NCBI RefSeq assembly: GCF_000014805.1
Contig: NC_008570.1
Location: forward strand, 2,671,001-2,735,000
From: Aeromonas hydrophila subsp. hydrophila ATCC 7966
Lineage (GTDB): Bacteria > Pseudomonadota > Gammaproteobacteria > Enterobacterales > Aeromonadaceae
Length of the DNA stretch: 64,000 bases
Direction: 5' to 3'
Positions within the stretch are counted from its first letter, which is position 1. Every line of letters starts with the position of its first letter. Shown here one piece after another: positions 41,724 through 49,801 of this stretch. The position numbers and the translations under genes are program-made. Below the pieces are notes generated by a model. The model was given only the letters and a program-made list of their open reading frames with translations. It ran no database searches and was not told where the DNA came from.

Positions 41724-42931
41724 GCCTCCTTGTCGCCTCGTAACAAGTCGAGCAGCAGGCTGCCGTCGCGCAGGGCCTTGTGCACCTGCACCGAGGTGGG
41801 CTTGGTGGGATCTTCGTAGAAGTGGGTGGATTCAATCTGCAGCCGCACCAGGTATTCGGCCGGTAGCTGGCTTGCCAGCGACTGGTGCAGCATGGGGAAC
41901 AGCAGTCGATCGGCGCGGGTGATTTCGCCCCCCAGCAGCAGCTTGCCCGGATTGAGCAGGCAGATGAGGTTGGAGAGCACCCGGGAGAGCCGCCCCGCCG
42001 CCTGATGGAGGATGTCCTGACAGAGGCTGTTGCCCGCCAGCGCCAGCTCGCACAGCTCGCGAATGGTGACGCTCTCGGGCAGATCGTACTCCTGCATCCG
42101 CTCGCGCAGATCCCGGTACTGGGCTTCGAGCGCCTGATTGGTCACTAGCGTGCAGGCACAGCCAAAGCCGCCGCAATAGCAGCGCTGACCGTAGGGTTCG
42201 AGCTGCAGGTGGCTGAGATCGCCGAGCAGGGCCGACTCGCTCTCGATGAGCTGGCCATTGACCACCATGCCGACCCCGATGTCGTTGTGCACGAACACCA
42301 GCACCGCATCGGCGCAGTTCTTGGCGGCGCCCCACTCACGCTCGGCCTGGATCCAGGTGCGCACGTCGCCACTCACCAGCACGGGCACCGCGAAGGCCTC
42401 CTGCAGGGTGGGACCGAGCGGCCAGTTGCGCAGATCGTAGAAGGGGAAGTGCTTGACCATGCCGGAGTGGCGCTCCACCTGCCCCGGCAGACAGAGGGCG
42501 ATGCAGGCGAGGCGCAGCGCCTTCTTGGGCAAGAAGCCCTCAATGGCCCGCACCAGGCTGGCCAGCAGGTCGGCGCGCTCCCCTTCGCTGAAGACATGGC
42601 GATGACGGGCGAGCGAGCGACCGGCCAGATCGAACAGCGCCATGTCCACATAGCCGCGGCCAAGGCGCATGGAGAGAAACTGGAAGCGGCGCTCGTTGAT
42701 GCGCAGCAAGGTCTGGCGGCGACCACGCCCCACCGAGCTCTCGCCACAGGTGACCACCAGACCGCCATCAAGCAGCTCGCGGGTGATCTTGGTGATGCTG
42801 GCAGGCGAGAGGCCGGTCAAGCGGGAGAGATCGGTACGGGACAGCTCCTTGTGCTCCTCCAGGCTGGCGTAGACCAGGCCATAGTTGAGCTGACGGATCA
42901 AATCGATACTGCCTTTCACGATCTCATTCAT
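41720..42931 (-). CDS. ROK-family transcriptional regulator (NagC/Mlc-like)
   Basis: A 403-residue repressor-type protein. The N-terminal winged helix (about 5-65) has LSRTDLSRLTGLSPASITKITRELLDGGLV. The ROK sugar-kinase-like domain follows, with a zinc-binding-like cysteine cluster CYCGGFGCACTLVTNQALE where Mlc has CxCGxxGCLE. The catalytic DxGxT-type motifs of real sugar kinases are not evident, fitting a regulator. I start at 42931 (MNEIVKGSIDLIRQLNYG); a TTG at 42967 would add 12 residues. Its last codons overlap the kinase ATG (ATGA), making a three-gene ROK/kinase/regulator operon. The inducer is unknown. Confidence 0.87.
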   Translation of the reverse strand: MNEIVKGSIDLIRQLNYGLVYASLEEHKELSRTDLSRLTGLSPASITKITRELLDGGLVVTCGESSVGRGRRQTLLRINERRFQFLSMRLGRGYVDMALFDLAGRSLARHRHVFSEGERADLLASLVRAIEGFLPKKALRLACIALCLPGQVERHSGMVKHFPFYDLRNWPLGPTLQEAFAVPVLVSGDVRTWIQAEREWGAAKNCADAVLVFVHNDIGVGMVVNGQLIESESALLGDLSHLQLEPYGQRCYCGGFGCACTLVTNQALEAQYRDLRERMQEYDLPESVTIRELCELALAGNSLCQDILHQAAGRLSRVLSNLICLLNPGKLLLGGEITRADRLLFPMLHQSLASQLPAEYLVRLQIESTHFYEDPTKPTSVQVHKALRDGSLLLDLLRGDKEA

Positions 42932-42999
42932 AGGGTACGGGGCAAGGGCTGACACAGAGGGGGGCAATTTTCACATATTATTGGTCAATCCCCAAATAA

Positions 43000-43028
43000 A
43001 GTGCGGCCCGAACCGGGGTTCAGGCCGC
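43000..43028 (-). terminator. Terminator of the chemoreceptor gene
   Basis: Hairpin GCGGCC-GAACC / GGTT-GGCCGC between 43003 and 43028. ACTTTATTT follows on the minus strand, about 35 bases past the stop. Confidence 0.7.
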
Positions 43029-43062
43029 ATCTTGTGAGGGACATCCCCCTCTTGTCACCCCA

Positions 43063-44730
43063 TCAGTAGCGGAACTGGGAGACCAGCTTGCGCAGTTTGT
43101 CGCCGGTGCTGGCGAGATCCCGGGTGGTGCTGTTGGACTCAACCGCCGCGTCTGTCAGCTCGCTGACGATCTGCTGAATGGCCACCAGGTTCTTGTTGAT
43201 CTCCTCGGAGACCGCGTGCTGCTCCTCGGCGGCGGTGGCTATCTGGATGTTCATGTCGTTGATGGTGCTGACCGCCATCACCATGCTGTCGAGGGAGGTG
43301 GCGATGTGGCTCGCCTCCTGCACCGTCTCCTGGCTGCGCTCCTCGCTCGCCTGCATCACGTCCACCGCCTGCTTCACCCCGCCCTGCAGGCGCTGCAGCA
43401 TCTCGTTGATCTCCTTGGTGCTCTGCTGGGTGCGACCGGCCAGCGATCGGACTTCGTCCGCCACCACCGCAAAGCCGCGCCCCTGCTCGCCGGCCCGAGC
43501 CGCCTCGATGGCGGCGTTGAGCGCCAGCAGGTTGGTCTGCTCGGCAATGCCGCGAATGACCTCCACCACGGATCCTATCTTGGCGGTCTCCTGCGCCAGC
43601 TGCTCGATGACGCCGGAGGCTGTGTGCACCTCGCCCACCAGCCGGTTGATGCTGTTGATGGCGGTGCCTACCACGCCGCGAGCGGCATCGGACTCGCGCG
43701 CCGCGTCGCTGGTGGCGGTGGCCGCGTTGGAGGCGCTGGCCGCCACTTCCTGGGCGGTGGAGCTCATCTCGGTCACCGCGGTGACCACCTGATCGGTCTC
43801 CCGGCTGTGGCCGTGCATCTGGTGGTCATAGTGCTCGCTCAGGTGGTGCAGTTTCTCCACCGCGCTGAACAGATGATTGCTGGTCTCACCCACCTGGCTC
43901 ACCACCGACTGGATCCGCGTCACGAAACGGTTGAAGGCGGTGGCCAGCTGACCAATCTCGTCATGGCTCTGCACCTTGAGGCGCTGGGTCAGGTCCCCCT
44001 CCCCGTCGGCGATGTCGTTGAGGGCCGAGACCGCATCCGCCAGCGGCCGGGTGACCCGGTTGCCGATCACCACGGTGGCAGCCAGGGTCACCCCCAGGAT
44101 CACCAGGATCAGCAGCACGCTGCTCTGCAGCGAGTCGCGCATGTTGCTCTCGCGCTCGGTGCGCAGCACCGCCAGCTCATTGTCGATGTCGTCGATATAG
44201 AAGCCGGTGCCGATGACCCACTGGTACTTGTCGAGCACCAGGTTGAAGGAGAGCTTGGGCGCATCCCGGCCGATGGAGGGCTTGGCGGTCCAGTATTCGG
44301 AGAAGCCATCCCCCTGGCGCGCCGCCTTGACGATCTCCTGGATCAGCAGCTTGCCCTTGGCATCCTTGTCCTGCCAGCGGTTCTTGCCTTCCATCTCGGG
44401 GCGGGTCGGCAGCAGTATGGTGTTGCCCTGAAAGTCGTAGACGAAGAAGTAGCCGTCACTGCTGTAGCGCAGCGGCCGCAGCAGTTCGGTCACCTGCTTG
44501 CGCACCGCCGGGCTGTCCGGCTGGTTGTAGACGGCATCGATGGCGGTCTTGGCCAGCATCAGGTAGCTGCTGAGCAACGCCTTGCGATCCTTGATGGCAT
44601 TTTCTCGCGCCACCACCAGATCAGCTTCCAGGTCACTCTTTGAAATCATGTAGTTGCTGAGATTGACCACCAGGGCCATCAGGAGCACGGGGACGGCTCC
44701 CAACAACAGAATTTTCTGCTTTAGCGTCAT
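43063..44730 (-). CDS. Methyl-accepting chemotaxis protein with single Cache domain
   Basis: A 555-residue chemoreceptor. Transmembrane segment 1 is about 8-28. The periplasmic sCache_2-type ligand domain (about 35-190) has [20 protein letters not shown] and [16 protein letters not shown]. Transmembrane segment 2 is about 200-225, then a HAMP domain ([27 protein letters not shown]). The coiled-coil signalling domain has its hairpin tip near residue 390 ([39 protein letters not shown]). Cache ligands of this type are often organic acids, which would suit the nearby tct genes, but that is inference. No C-terminal NWETF-type pentapeptide is present (it ends SQFRY). Confidence 0.93.
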   Translation of the reverse strand: MTLKQKILLLGAVPVLLMALVVNLSNYMISKSDLEADLVVARENAIKDRKALLSSYLMLAKTAIDAVYNQPDSPAVRKQVTELLRPLRYSSDGYFFVYDFQGNTILLPTRPEMEGKNRWQDKDAKGKLLIQEIVKAARQGDGFSEYWTAKPSIGRDAPKLSFNLVLDKYQWVIGTGFYIDDIDNELAVLRTERESNMRDSLQSSVLLILVILGVTLAATVVIGNRVTRPLADAVSALNDIADGEGDLTQRLKVQSHDEIGQLATAFNRFVTRIQSVVSQVGETSNHLFSAVEKLHHLSEHYDHQMHGHSRETDQVVTAVTEMSSTAQEVAASASNAATATSDAARESDAARGVVGTAINSINRLVGEVHTASGVIEQLAQETAKIGSVVEVIRGIAEQTNLLALNAAIEAARAGEQGRGFAVVADEVRSLAGRTQQSTKEINEMLQRLQGGVKQAVDVMQASEERSQETVQEASHIATSLDSMVMAVSTINDMNIQIATAAEEQHAVSEEINKNLVAIQQIVSELTDAAVESNSTTRDLASTGDKLRKLVSQFRY

Positions 44731-44861
44731 CTTTCACATCCTTGCAGCTATTTTTATGGGCGTTCCGTTCCTACCAGACCAGTATAGGATGCTGGTCGAC
44801 GGGGACCCGCTTTCGCTACAATCCCCGCCCTCTATATCTATCGACTCTGATGGCCAGACAC

Positions 44862-45317
44862 ATGAACAAATGTCCTTGCGGTTCAACTCTTTCTCTCGAA
44901 TTGTGCTGTGGATCACTGCACCGGGGAGCCGCCGCCCAGACCCCGGAGCAGCTGATGCGCTCACGCTACAGCGCCTTCGTGCTGGGATTGGGGGAGTACC
45001 TGGTGCACAGCTGGCACCCTGACTATCTAGGGGATCTGACTGCGGAGCAGCTCTCCCAGACCGACACCCAATGGGACGGGCTCGAGATCATCGCCAGCCA
45101 GGGCGGCCCCGATGACACCCTCGGCATGGTGGAGTTCAAGGCCTGGTTCATGGAAGGTGAAGCGCGCCACTGCCTGCATGAGCGCTCCCGCTTCGTGCGC
45201 CATCAGGGGCGCTGGGTCTACACCGACGGCGAGCAGGATCCGGCGCCGCTGCGGGTGGGGCGCAACGACCCCTGCCCCTGTGGCAGCGGCAAGAAGTTCA
45301 AGAAGTGCTGCGGCTGA
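44862..45317 (+). CDS. ychJ: YchJ-family SEC-C motif protein
   Basis: A 151-residue cytoplasmic protein of the YchJ family. Zinc-binding SEC-C motifs lie at both ends: [17 protein letters not shown] at the N-terminus and [19 protein letters not shown] at the C-terminus. The middle NTF2-like part has [23 protein letters not shown] and the conserved HERSRFV. E. coli YchJ has the same layout. Function is unknown; SEC-C modules bind zinc and ribosome- or SecB-related partners. I chose the ATG at 44862 over one at 44850 because the family begins directly at the first SEC-C motif; neither has a strong ribosome site. Confidence 0.88.
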   Translation: MNKCPCGSTLSLELCCGSLHRGAAAQTPEQLMRSRYSAFVLGLGEYLVHSWHPDYLGDLTAEQLSQTDTQWDGLEIIASQGGPDDTLGMVEFKAWFMEGEARHCLHERSRFVRHQGRWVYTDGEQDPAPLRVGRNDPCPCGSGKKFKKCCG

Positions 45318-45337
45318 GCGCCGCGACTCGTGTCGAC

Positions 45338-45361
45338 AGAGGGGGCCCAGCGGCCCCCTCT
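45338..45361 (+). terminator. Terminator-like hairpin after ychJ
   Basis: Ten-bp arms AGAGGGGGCC and GGCCCCCTCT around CAGC. No proper T-run follows (GCTGTTGC), so termination may be weak. Confidence 0.5.
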
Positions 45362-45374
45362 GCTGTTGCTGGAG

Positions 45375-45390
45375 TGTGACAACAATCACG
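45375..45390. promoter_or_regulatory. CRP-cAMP binding site upstream of glpA
   Basis: TGTGACAACAATCACG matches TGTGA-N6-TCACA at 9 of 10 core positions. It lies 120 bases before the glpA start. glp genes are CRP-activated in enterobacteria. Confidence 0.7.
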
Positions 45391-45415
45391 ATTTGCTCAT
45401 TAACACCCCTTAACT

Positions 45416-45431
45416 TGAGCGTTTGCGAACA
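45416..45431. promoter_or_regulatory. GlpR-like operator upstream of glpA
   Basis: TGAGCGTTTGCGAACA agrees with the E. coli GlpR operator core (TGTTCG-ATAA-CGAACA) at 11 of 16 positions, with an exact right half-site CGAACA. It lies 80 bases before glpA and 25 bases after the CRP-like site. Confidence 0.5.
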
Positions 45432-45510
45432 TTAACTTGGCCCATATCAAACATTTTCGCCCAGAGACAGGCCACACTGGCACCATCTGGAAGAGATGAG
45501 ACGGGCAAGA

Positions 45511-47190
45511 ATGAAAAGAATAACCACACAAGTCGTCATCATAGGGGGTGGCGCCACCGGAGCCGGCATCATGCGCGATTGCGCACTGCGCGGCATCGAC
45601 TGCATCCTGCTTGAGCGCGACGACATCGCCGCCGGCACCACGGGCCGCAACCACGGCCTGCTCCACTCCGGCGCCCGCTACGCGGTGACGGATCAGGAGT
45701 CCGCCCGCGAGTGCATTCAGGAGAACCGCATCCTCAAGCGGATCGCCAGCCACTGCGTCGAGGACACCGGCGGCCTCTTCATTACCCTGCCGGAAGATGA
45801 CATCAATTTTCAAAATACCTTCATGGACGCCTGCGCCCTGGCCGGCATCGACGCCCGCCAGCTGGATCCCGCCGATGCGCTGCGCCTCGAACCTAACGTC
45901 AACCCGGCGCTGATCGGTGCCATCCAGGTGCCGGACGGCACGGTCGATCCGTTCCGCCTGGCCGCCGCCAACGTGCTGGATGCCAAGGAGCACGGCGCCC
46001 GCATCTTCACCCACAGCAAGGTGCTCGGGCTTTTGCGCACCCAGGATCGGGTGCACGGGGTCAAGGCGATCAACACCCGCACCGGTGAAGCGTTCGAGGT
46101 GGAGTGCCAGGAGGTGATCAACGCCGCCGGCATCTGGGGCCAGCAGATCTGCGAATACGCCGATCTCGGCATCCGCATGTTCCCGGCCAAGGGATCCCTG
46201 CTCATCATGGATTACCGCATCAATCAGCTGGTGCTCAACCGCGCCCGCAAACCGGCGGACGCGGACATCCTGGTGCCGGGCGATACCATCTCCCTCATCG
46301 GCACCACCTCGAGTCGCATCGATTACCACAAGATTGACCAGCTCACCGTCGAGCCCGAAGAGGTGGAGGTGCTGCTGCGCGAGGGGATCAAGCTCGCCCC
46401 CATCATGGCCCGCACCCGTCTGCTGCGCGCCTACGCTGGTGTTCGCCCGCTGGTGGCGGTGGATGGCGACGAGTCCGGCCGCAACATCAGCCGTGGCATA
46501 GTGCTGCTGGATCACGCCGAACGTGACGGTCTCAAGGGGTTCAACACCATCACCGGCGGCAAGCTGATGACCTACCGGCTGATGGCCGAATGGGCAACCG
46601 ATCTGCTGGCCAAGAAGCTGGGCAACAGCAAGCCCTGCCGCACCGCCGAACTGAGCCTGCCCGGCTCACGGGATCCGGAGAAGGTCTCCGCCCCCGGCCT
46701 CTCGGTGCCTGCCGAAGGCTCGGCCCAGTACCGCCACGGCGAGCGGGTCATCGCCTTTTTCCGCGACAATCCCAAGGCCAACGCCCTCATCTGCGAGTGC
46801 GAGATGGTCACTGCCGGCGAGATTGAATACGCCCTGCGCGAGCTGGATGTGGACAACCTGGTGGATCTGCGCCGCCGCACTCGCCTCGGCATGGGCCCCT
46901 GTCAGGGGGAGCTGTGCGCCTATCGCGCCGCCGGCCTGATGCAGGAGTACGGCAAGGCCGACGGTCGTCAGGCCTGCGTCATGCTGCGCCAGTTCCTGGA
47001 AGAGCGCTACAAGGGCACCCGCCCCGTGCTGTGGGGCGATGCCCTGCGCGAAGCCGAATTTACCTACTGGATCTACGAGGGGCTGTTCGGCCTTGGCGAG
47101 TGGACGGCTCCCCACCTGGTGGCCGAGCCCCCCTTCCCGCTCGATGCCAACACCGCAAATCCCACCAAGGAGCGCAGCCATGAAATTTGA
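45511..47190 (+). CDS. glpA: Anaerobic glycerol-3-phosphate dehydrogenase subunit A
   Basis: FAD-containing catalytic subunit (559 residues) that oxidises sn-glycerol 3-phosphate to dihydroxyacetone phosphate during anaerobic growth. The N-terminal dinucleotide fold is VVIIGGGATGAGIMRDCALRG. GRNHGLLHSGARYAVTD, RMFPAKGSLLIMD and GRNISRGIVLLDHAERDGL follow E. coli GlpA closely. The C-terminal BFD-type cysteine cluster (CECEMVTAGEIEYAL and MGPCQGELC) probably binds an iron-sulfur centre. The start MKRITTQVVIIGGG at 45511 has only a weak ribosome site; an ATG at 45496 (five codons longer) is possible, but its GGAAGAG is too close. glpB overlaps its last 11 bases. Confidence 0.95.
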   Translation: MKRITTQVVIIGGGATGAGIMRDCALRGIDCILLERDDIAAGTTGRNHGLLHSGARYAVTDQESARECIQENRILKRIASHCVEDTGGLFITLPEDDINFQNTFMDACALAGIDARQLDPADALRLEPNVNPALIGAIQVPDGTVDPFRLAAANVLDAKEHGARIFTHSKVLGLLRTQDRVHGVKAINTRTGEAFEVECQEVINAAGIWGQQICEYADLGIRMFPAKGSLLIMDYRINQLVLNRARKPADADILVPGDTISLIGTTSSRIDYHKIDQLTVEPEEVEVLLREGIKLAPIMARTRLLRAYAGVRPLVAVDGDESGRNISRGIVLLDHAERDGLKGFNTITGGKLMTYRLMAEWATDLLAKKLGNSKPCRTAELSLPGSRDPEKVSAPGLSVPAEGSAQYRHGERVIAFFRDNPKANALICECEMVTAGEIEYALRELDVDNLVDLRRRTRLGMGPCQGELCAYRAAGLMQEYGKADGRQACVMLRQFLEERYKGTRPVLWGDALREAEFTYWIYEGLFGLGEWTAPHLVAEPPFPLDANTANPTKERSHEI

Positions 47191-48460
47191 CAGCATCGTT
47201 ATAGGCGGCGGCATGGCGGGCCTCTCGGCGGCCCTGCGCCTGGCCGAAGCCGGCCAGAAGACACTGCTGATGGCCTCCGGCCAGAGCGCCCTGCACTTCT
47301 CCTCCGGCTCGGTCGATCTGCTGGAGAGCGAGGGGGATCCCCGCGCCGCCCTGCCCGCCTTCATGGCCGCCAACCCCGAGCATCCCTACAACAAGGTGGG
47401 GCTGACCCATATCGCGGCGAGCCTCGATGATCTGCAGCGCCACTGCGCCGCGCAGGGATTGCCGCTGTTTCGCCAGGAGCGCAACCACCAGCGGCTGACC
47501 CCCATCGGCACCCTCAAAGCCACCTGGCTCTCCCCCGATACCTGCGCCTGCGTGACCGATGCGCCGGCCCCCGACGCCATCCTGCTGGCTACCCTTGAGG
47601 GATTTCGCGACTTTCATCCCGAGCTCGCGGCCGCCAACCTGGCGACCCACACCCGCTTCGCCCACTGCCGCATCCTGACCGGGGAGCTCCGCCTGCCCCA
47701 GCTGGCCGAGTTCAGCCGTAATCCCCACGAGTTTCGCTCCGCCGACATCGCCCGCCTGTTCGACAAGCAGGGCAATGGCCAGCGTGACCTGCTGACGGAT
47801 CTGGCCCGCGAGATCAGCCGCCTGGTACAGGAGAGTGGTGAGCCGCGCTGCCATCACCTGGTGCTGCCCGCCTGCCTGTCACTGGGGCTGGTCGGCCCGC
47901 GCCTGGCGGAGCTGGAGCAGCGCACCGGTTGCATCATCAAGGAGGTGGCTACCATGCCGCCGTCACTGATCGGCATGCGGATGCAGGAGGCACTCAAGCG
48001 CCGCTTCATGGCCCTTGGCGGCACCTTCCTCACCAGCGAGCGGGTACTGGGCGCCCGTTACGAGGGCGATCGGGTCATCGGCGTGCACAGCCAGAATGGC
48101 GACGATCAGCTGTTCGAGGCGGACCACTTCGTGCTCGCCTCCGGCAGCTTCTTCAGCCGCGGGCTGGAGTCGCGTCTGCGCGGCATTCGCGAGCCCATCT
48201 TCAACGCCGACGTGCTGAGCCTGCCCGAGCGGGACGCCTGGGCCGGCCGTCGCCTGTTCGATCACCACCCCTTCATGGGCTTCGGGGTCAAGACCGACGA
48301 CAAGCTCAGAGTGCTGCGCGGCGGCAAGCCACTCACCAACCTCTACGGCGCCGGCAGCGTGCTGGCGCACTATGACCCCATTAAAGAAGGTTCCGGCTCC
48401 GGCGTGGCCGTTGCCACCGGCTGGCAGGCTGCCGGTCACATTTTGAGTTCAGCCCAATGA
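47180..48460 (+). CDS. glpB: Anaerobic glycerol-3-phosphate dehydrogenase subunit B
   Basis: Flavin-binding partner of GlpA, 426 residues. The N-terminal fold MKFDSIVIGGGMAGLSAALRLAEAGQKTLL binds a flavin. SGQSALHFSSGSVDLL, LPACLSLGLVGPRLAELE, FVLASGSFFSRGLE and the C-terminal FGVKTDDKLRV with NLYGAGSVLAHYDPIKEGSGSGVAVATGW are family signatures. It starts at 47180 inside glpA (11-base overlap) with AAGGAG upstream, so translation is coupled. It forms the soluble GlpAB dimer that GlpC links to the membrane. Confidence 0.94.
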   Translation: MKFDSIVIGGGMAGLSAALRLAEAGQKTLLMASGQSALHFSSGSVDLLESEGDPRAALPAFMAANPEHPYNKVGLTHIAASLDDLQRHCAAQGLPLFRQERNHQRLTPIGTLKATWLSPDTCACVTDAPAPDAILLATLEGFRDFHPELAAANLATHTRFAHCRILTGELRLPQLAEFSRNPHEFRSADIARLFDKQGNGQRDLLTDLAREISRLVQESGEPRCHHLVLPACLSLGLVGPRLAELEQRTGCIIKEVATMPPSLIGMRMQEALKRRFMALGGTFLTSERVLGARYEGDRVIGVHSQNGDDQLFEADHFVLASGSFFSRGLESRLRGIREPIFNADVLSLPERDAWAGRRLFDHHPFMGFGVKTDDKLRVLRGGKPLTNLYGAGSVLAHYDPIKEGSGSGVAVATGWQAAGHILSSAQ

Positions 48461-48511
48461 TGATTTTGTCCCACATCCCGTGCCTTCGCACCCAACGGGA
48501 GGAGAACTGAC

Positions 48512-49714
48512 ATGCTACTGGATCATGCCAACCAAACTTTCGATCAGTGCATCAAATGCACTGTCTGTACCGCCTACTGCCCGGTGGCCAAGGCCAACCC
48601 AGCCTACCCCGGCCCCAAGCAGGCGGGCCCGGATGGGGAGCGGCTGCGCATCAAGAGCCCCGAGCTCTTTGACAGCGCCCTCAAGTACTGCACCAACTGC
48701 AAGCGCTGCGAAGTGGCCTGCCCGAGCGGGGTACGCATCGGCGACATCATCGCCAAGGCCAAGCACCAGTACAGCGGCTTCAAACCGGGGATCCGCGAAT
48801 TCGTGCTCTCCCACACCGATCTGATGGGCAGCATGTCCACCCTGATGGCTCCGGTGGTCAACTTCACCACCGGCCTCAAGCCGATGAAGCTGGTGCTGGA
48901 CAAGGCGCTGGGGGTCTCCTCCCACCGCGACCTGCCCAAATACTCCCAGGGCACCTTCCGCGGCTGGTACAAGAAGCAGAAAGCGAGTCAGGCCCGCTTC
49001 GAGCGCCAGATCGCTTACTTCCACGGCTGCTACGTCAACTACAACCACCCGCAGCTCGGCAAGGAGCTGGTGCAGGTGCTCAACGCCATGAACATCGGCG
49101 TCCAGCTGCTGGAGCGGGAGAAGTGCTGCGGCGTGCCGCTGATTGCCAACGGCTTCATGGACAAGGCCAAACAGCAGGCGGCCTTCAACATCAAGCAGCT
49201 GGAGAACACCCTGCTCGGCAACGAGATGCCGCTGCTGGCCACCTCCTCCACCTGCGGCTTCACCCTGCGCGACGAATATCCCCACCTGCTGGAACAGGAC
49301 AACCACAAGGTGCGCGATCGCATCTCGCTGGTGACCCGCTTCCTGTGGAACGAGTTCTACAAGGGCAACAAGCCGGCGATGAAACCACTCAATCTGCACA
49401 TCGCCTACCACACCCCCTGCCACATGGAGAAGATGGGGGGCGTCATCTATACCCTCGAGCTGCTGCGCGCCATCCCAGGGGTCAAGGTGACCGTGCTGGA
49501 CTCCCAGTGCTGCGGCATCGCCGGAACCTACGGCTTCAAGTCGGAGAACTACCAGACCAGCCAGGCCATCGGTGAAGGGCTGTTTGATCAGATAAACCGG
49601 CTCAAGCCCGATCTGGTCATTACCGACTGCGAGACCTGCAAATGGCAGATCGAGATGAGCACGCCGTTTCCTTGTGAACACCCCATCCACCTGCTGGCCA
49701 GAGCCTTGGCGTGA
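48512..49714 (+). CDS. glpC: Anaerobic glycerol-3-phosphate dehydrogenase subunit C
   Basis: Iron-sulfur membrane-anchor subunit of 400 residues that passes electrons from GlpAB to the quinone pool. Two [4Fe-4S] motifs lie near the N-terminus: CIKCTVCTAYCP (about 11-22) and CTNCKRCEVACPSG (about 54-67). Two CCG domains follow, with CCGVPLI and CCGIAGTYG. The protein is near the E. coli length (396). GGGAGGAG precedes the ATG. It is the last gene of glpABC, 51 bases after glpB, and is followed by a bidirectional terminator. Confidence 0.95.
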   Translation: MLLDHANQTFDQCIKCTVCTAYCPVAKANPAYPGPKQAGPDGERLRIKSPELFDSALKYCTNCKRCEVACPSGVRIGDIIAKAKHQYSGFKPGIREFVLSHTDLMGSMSTLMAPVVNFTTGLKPMKLVLDKALGVSSHRDLPKYSQGTFRGWYKKQKASQARFERQIAYFHGCYVNYNHPQLGKELVQVLNAMNIGVQLLEREKCCGVPLIANGFMDKAKQQAAFNIKQLENTLLGNEMPLLATSSTCGFTLRDEYPHLLEQDNHKVRDRISLVTRFLWNEFYKGNKPAMKPLNLHIAYHTPCHMEKMGGVIYTLELLRAIPGVKVTVLDSQCCGIAGTYGFKSENYQTSQAIGEGLFDQINRLKPDLVITDCETCKWQIEMSTPFPCEHPIHLLARALA

Positions 49715-49756
49715 GAGGAGCACCTCCTTATTCACTGGTGAGCAAACACCAGATAG

Positions 49757-49786
49757 AAAAAGAGCCGGCAATTGCCGGCTCTTTTT
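49757..49786. terminator. Bidirectional terminator between glpC and the giant adhesin gene
   Basis: Fully palindromic hairpin, left arm AAAAAGAGCCGGCAA and its exact complement, with A-run and T-run flanks. It serves both converging units; the adhesin stop is 16 bases away. Confidence 0.93.
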
Positions 49787-49801
49787 ATTCACATCCTCCC
49801 A

